Below are positions 6,265 through 7,825 of a stretch of DNA of 7,825 nucleotides, piece after piece; the first letter of the stretch is position 1, and every line of letters begins with the position of its first letter. A program made the position numbers and the translations under genes. The notes beneath the pieces were generated by a model that was given only the letters and a program-made list of their open reading frames with translations, had not been told where the DNA came from and did no database searches. The stretch is taken from positions 1-7,825 of the forward strand of contig DBAV01000179.1 in the NCBI GenBank assembly GCA_002291875.1, read 5' to 3'. This DNA is from Hyphomonadaceae bacterium UBA1001. GTDB lineage: Bacteria; Pseudomonadota; Alphaproteobacteria; Caulobacterales; Aquidulcibacteraceae.

Positions 6265-7825
6265 TCAGAAACGCTGCAGCAGGGTCAGCCGAACATCACG
6301 TCCGGGAAGCGGCAGGTCATCCTTGAGGAACGACGTTGCCACCCGCCCCTCCTCATCGGTCAGGTTGCGCCCGTCCAGCGCCAGGGTGAAGCCGGTGTCG
6401 GCAGGCGACCAGGTCAAACGGGCATTCAGGAAGGTGAAGCCGGCCGTCGGGCGCTCGAAGTCGGCCAGGCGGTCCTGGGCGTCGGTTCGCACCAGCTCGA
6501 ACCGGCCCCCGAAGGCCCCCAGCGTTGCATCGGCACCGGCGGTGATGGTGAGGGGCGGGATCCGCGGAACATTGCCCGCATTGCGGAACTCGGCCCGCAC
6601 CGCGTCCACCGTGGCGTCCAGCGAGAGGCCAATTCCTGCCGGTCCCTCGCCATCGGCCAGCGCGGTCCAGCCCAGCATCAGCTCATAGCCAAGGAACCGT
6701 GCATCTTCCTGCACGAAGCGGAAGACCGGAAGCTCGTCCTCTTCGGTGCCGTCCGGCAGAAGCCCGATGAATCCCGAAATTCTGGTGTCATAGACCGCCA
6801 GTTCGACCCGCCCCCGCTCGCCGCGCCACCGCGCCAGCGCCTCGAGCGACAGGCCCACCTCCTCGCGCAGGTCCGGATCGCCGATTTCAAAGGTGCGCGT
6901 GGCAAGGTGAGGGCCATCGGCGAAAAGCTCGATGTCGGTGGGCCCGCGTTCGGTGCGCGACACCGTGGCGCTCAGGAACCAGCCCGAGCCGGGACGCAGG
7001 AAGCCAGAGCCCGAGAGCGAAACCAGATCAAAGTCACGCGTGCGGCCCAGCGAGACCACCTCGCGGGTCTCGAGCCGCGCGCCGCCTTCGAACCCGTGCG
7101 AGCCTTCGTCCCAGCGCTGGACGACGAAGGCGCCGATGTCACGGGTGCGGGTGGACGGAAGGAATGCCTCCTCGCCCTCGGCCAGGACATCGGTCTCGAA
7201 ACCCGAGATCCCCCAGGCCCCGGTCAGGCGGTTTTCGAAAAGTCCCGCTTGGCGAAGCTCGAAGCGCGCTTCGGTCCCGGTATTGTCGAAACGAACGCCG
7301 ACCGCGCCGTCAGGCTCGAGTTCGCTGTGGACATAGTCCGCCCGTGCCAGCGCAAAGCTGGCGGTCTCGATCAGCGACTGGCCCAGGAACCACTCACCCC
7401 GGGCTTCCCAGCGATCCTGTTCCAGTTCGATCCGTCCGCCGGGCGTGCCGGCCGGAGCGGGTTCACCGCCACCTGCCAGAACCACAGGTGGGCCATCGTC
7501 CTTGCCTGCCATCAGCCCGAAGGCACCGATACGCTGCGGCGACTGGCCGTCGGCGTCCTCCTCTTCCTCTTTCTTTGACGGCACCAGGCCATAATCCGTC
7601 TCGAAGCGGTGATAACCCACGCCGATAAAGCCGCGATCGCCGATCCACGAAACGCCGGCATTCCATCCCAGCGATTCCACGAACTGGTTGGGCGCGCGGC
7701 CTGCGGCCTCCTCGCCCTCCTCCAGCGGCTCGTCCGCAATGAAGCGATCCGAGCGTGCGCGACCGGGAATCCGATACGGATCAGCGTCACGCCAGCGCAC
7801 GCCCAGCCCGAACACCAGCCCCCCG
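6265..7825 (-). CDS. TonB-dependent outer-membrane receptor, ZnuD-like (partial, N-terminus beyond window)
   Basis: The frame is open through the right edge, so the signal peptide, TonB box, plug domain and first barrel strands lie outside. The visible 519 residues are barrel. Alternating hydrophobic/polar strands with aromatic girdles recur throughout, and the chain ends in VRLTLLQRF, the terminal phenylalanine signature read by the BAM assembly machinery. Segments resembling zinc-uptake receptors of the ZnuD type are GFIGVGYHRFETDYG, ELFADGPHLATRTFEIGDPD (coded around 6861-6940), VPRIPPLTIT and TSFLKDDLPLPGRD near the C-terminus. In that group the loop after the DYG segment is usually histidine-rich; here it is acidic (KKEEEEDAD, coded at 7546-7575) with no histidine. 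TonB-dependent import is secure; zinc as substrate is inference. No Zur or Fur box can be checked because the promoter is outside the window. fmt lies 58 nt downstream on the same strand. Confidence 0.93.
   Translation of the reverse strand, partial: GGLVFGLGVRWRDADPYRIPGRARSDRFIADEPLEEGEEAAGRAPNQFVESLGWNAGVSWIGDRGFIGVGYHRFETDYGLVPSKKEEEEDADGQSPQRIGAFGLMAGKDDGPPVVLAGGGEPAPAGTPGGRIELEQDRWEARGEWFLGQSLIETASFALARADYVHSELEPDGAVGVRFDNTGTEARFELRQAGLFENRLTGAWGISGFETDVLAEGEEAFLPSTRTRDIGAFVVQRWDEGSHGFEGGARLETREVVSLGRTRDFDLVSLSGSGFLRPGSGWFLSATVSRTERGPTDIELFADGPHLATRTFEIGDPDLREEVGLSLEALARWRGERGRVELAVYDTRISGFIGLLPDGTEEDELPVFRFVQEDARFLGYELMLGWTALADGEGPAGIGLSLDATVDAVRAEFRNAGNVPRIPPLTITAGADATLGAFGGRFELVRTDAQDRLADFERPTAGFTFLNARLTWSPADTGFTLALDGRNLTDEEGRVATSFLKDDLPLPGRDVRLTLLQRF

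Noticed and set aside
4986..7578. Long plus-strand open frames opposite truA, fmt and the TonB-dependent receptor
   Set aside because: They are antisense mirrors of clearly identified genes. Their translations are Arg/Gly/Pro-rich and unlike any family.

Overview
The window reads as a high-GC alphaproteobacterial chromosome segment. The coding strands show strong G/C bias at third codon positions, and fmt and truA are of alphaproteobacterial type. A TonB-dependent receptor, a LACTB2-like hydrolase and a feruloyl-CoA-synthase-like enzyme resemble proteins I associate with Caulobacterales, Hyphomonadales or Maricaulales. That placement is inference from remembered family resemblance, not from a search. 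No tRNA, rRNA, CRISPR array, insertion sequence or phage gene is visible.

Layout. (1) Positions 2-1834, minus strand: an AMP-forming acyl-CoA ligase close to feruloyl-CoA synthase. (2) Positions 1835-2105: a divergent region holding a possible 59-residue membrane protein on the minus strand, a perfect 12-bp tandem duplication, and the ribosome binding site of the next gene. (3) Positions 2106-3940, plus strand: a two-gene unit made of an uncharacterised ATP-grasp-like protein and a metallo-beta-lactamase-fold hydrolase with a C-terminal winged helix. Their reading frames overlap by four bases. (4) Positions 3933-6206, minus strand: fmt, truA and tspO, tightly packed. fmt stop and truA start share a base, and tspO follows after 31 nt. 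The end of tspO overlaps the end of the hydrolase gene by 8 bp. (5) Positions 6265 to the window edge, minus strand: the C-terminal 519 residues of a ZnuD-like TonB-dependent outer-membrane receptor. A GC-rich hairpin separates it from fmt.

How the genes fit together. fmt (initiator tRNA formylation) and truA (pseudouridines 38-40 in tRNA) are housekeeping translation genes, commonly found in a def-fmt-truA cluster. Here def is not adjacent and a receptor gene occupies the place upstream of fmt. tspO is probably co-transcribed with them without an obvious functional link. The ligase at the left edge and the ATP-grasp/hydrolase pair are transcribed divergently; no shared pathway can be shown from the sequence.

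Nothing here is a clear new system such as a defence island or biosynthetic cluster. The best candidates for follow-up are the ATP-grasp/hydrolase pair of unknown substrate, the altered pocket region of the ligase, the histidine-free acidic loop in the receptor, and the possible small membrane gene.
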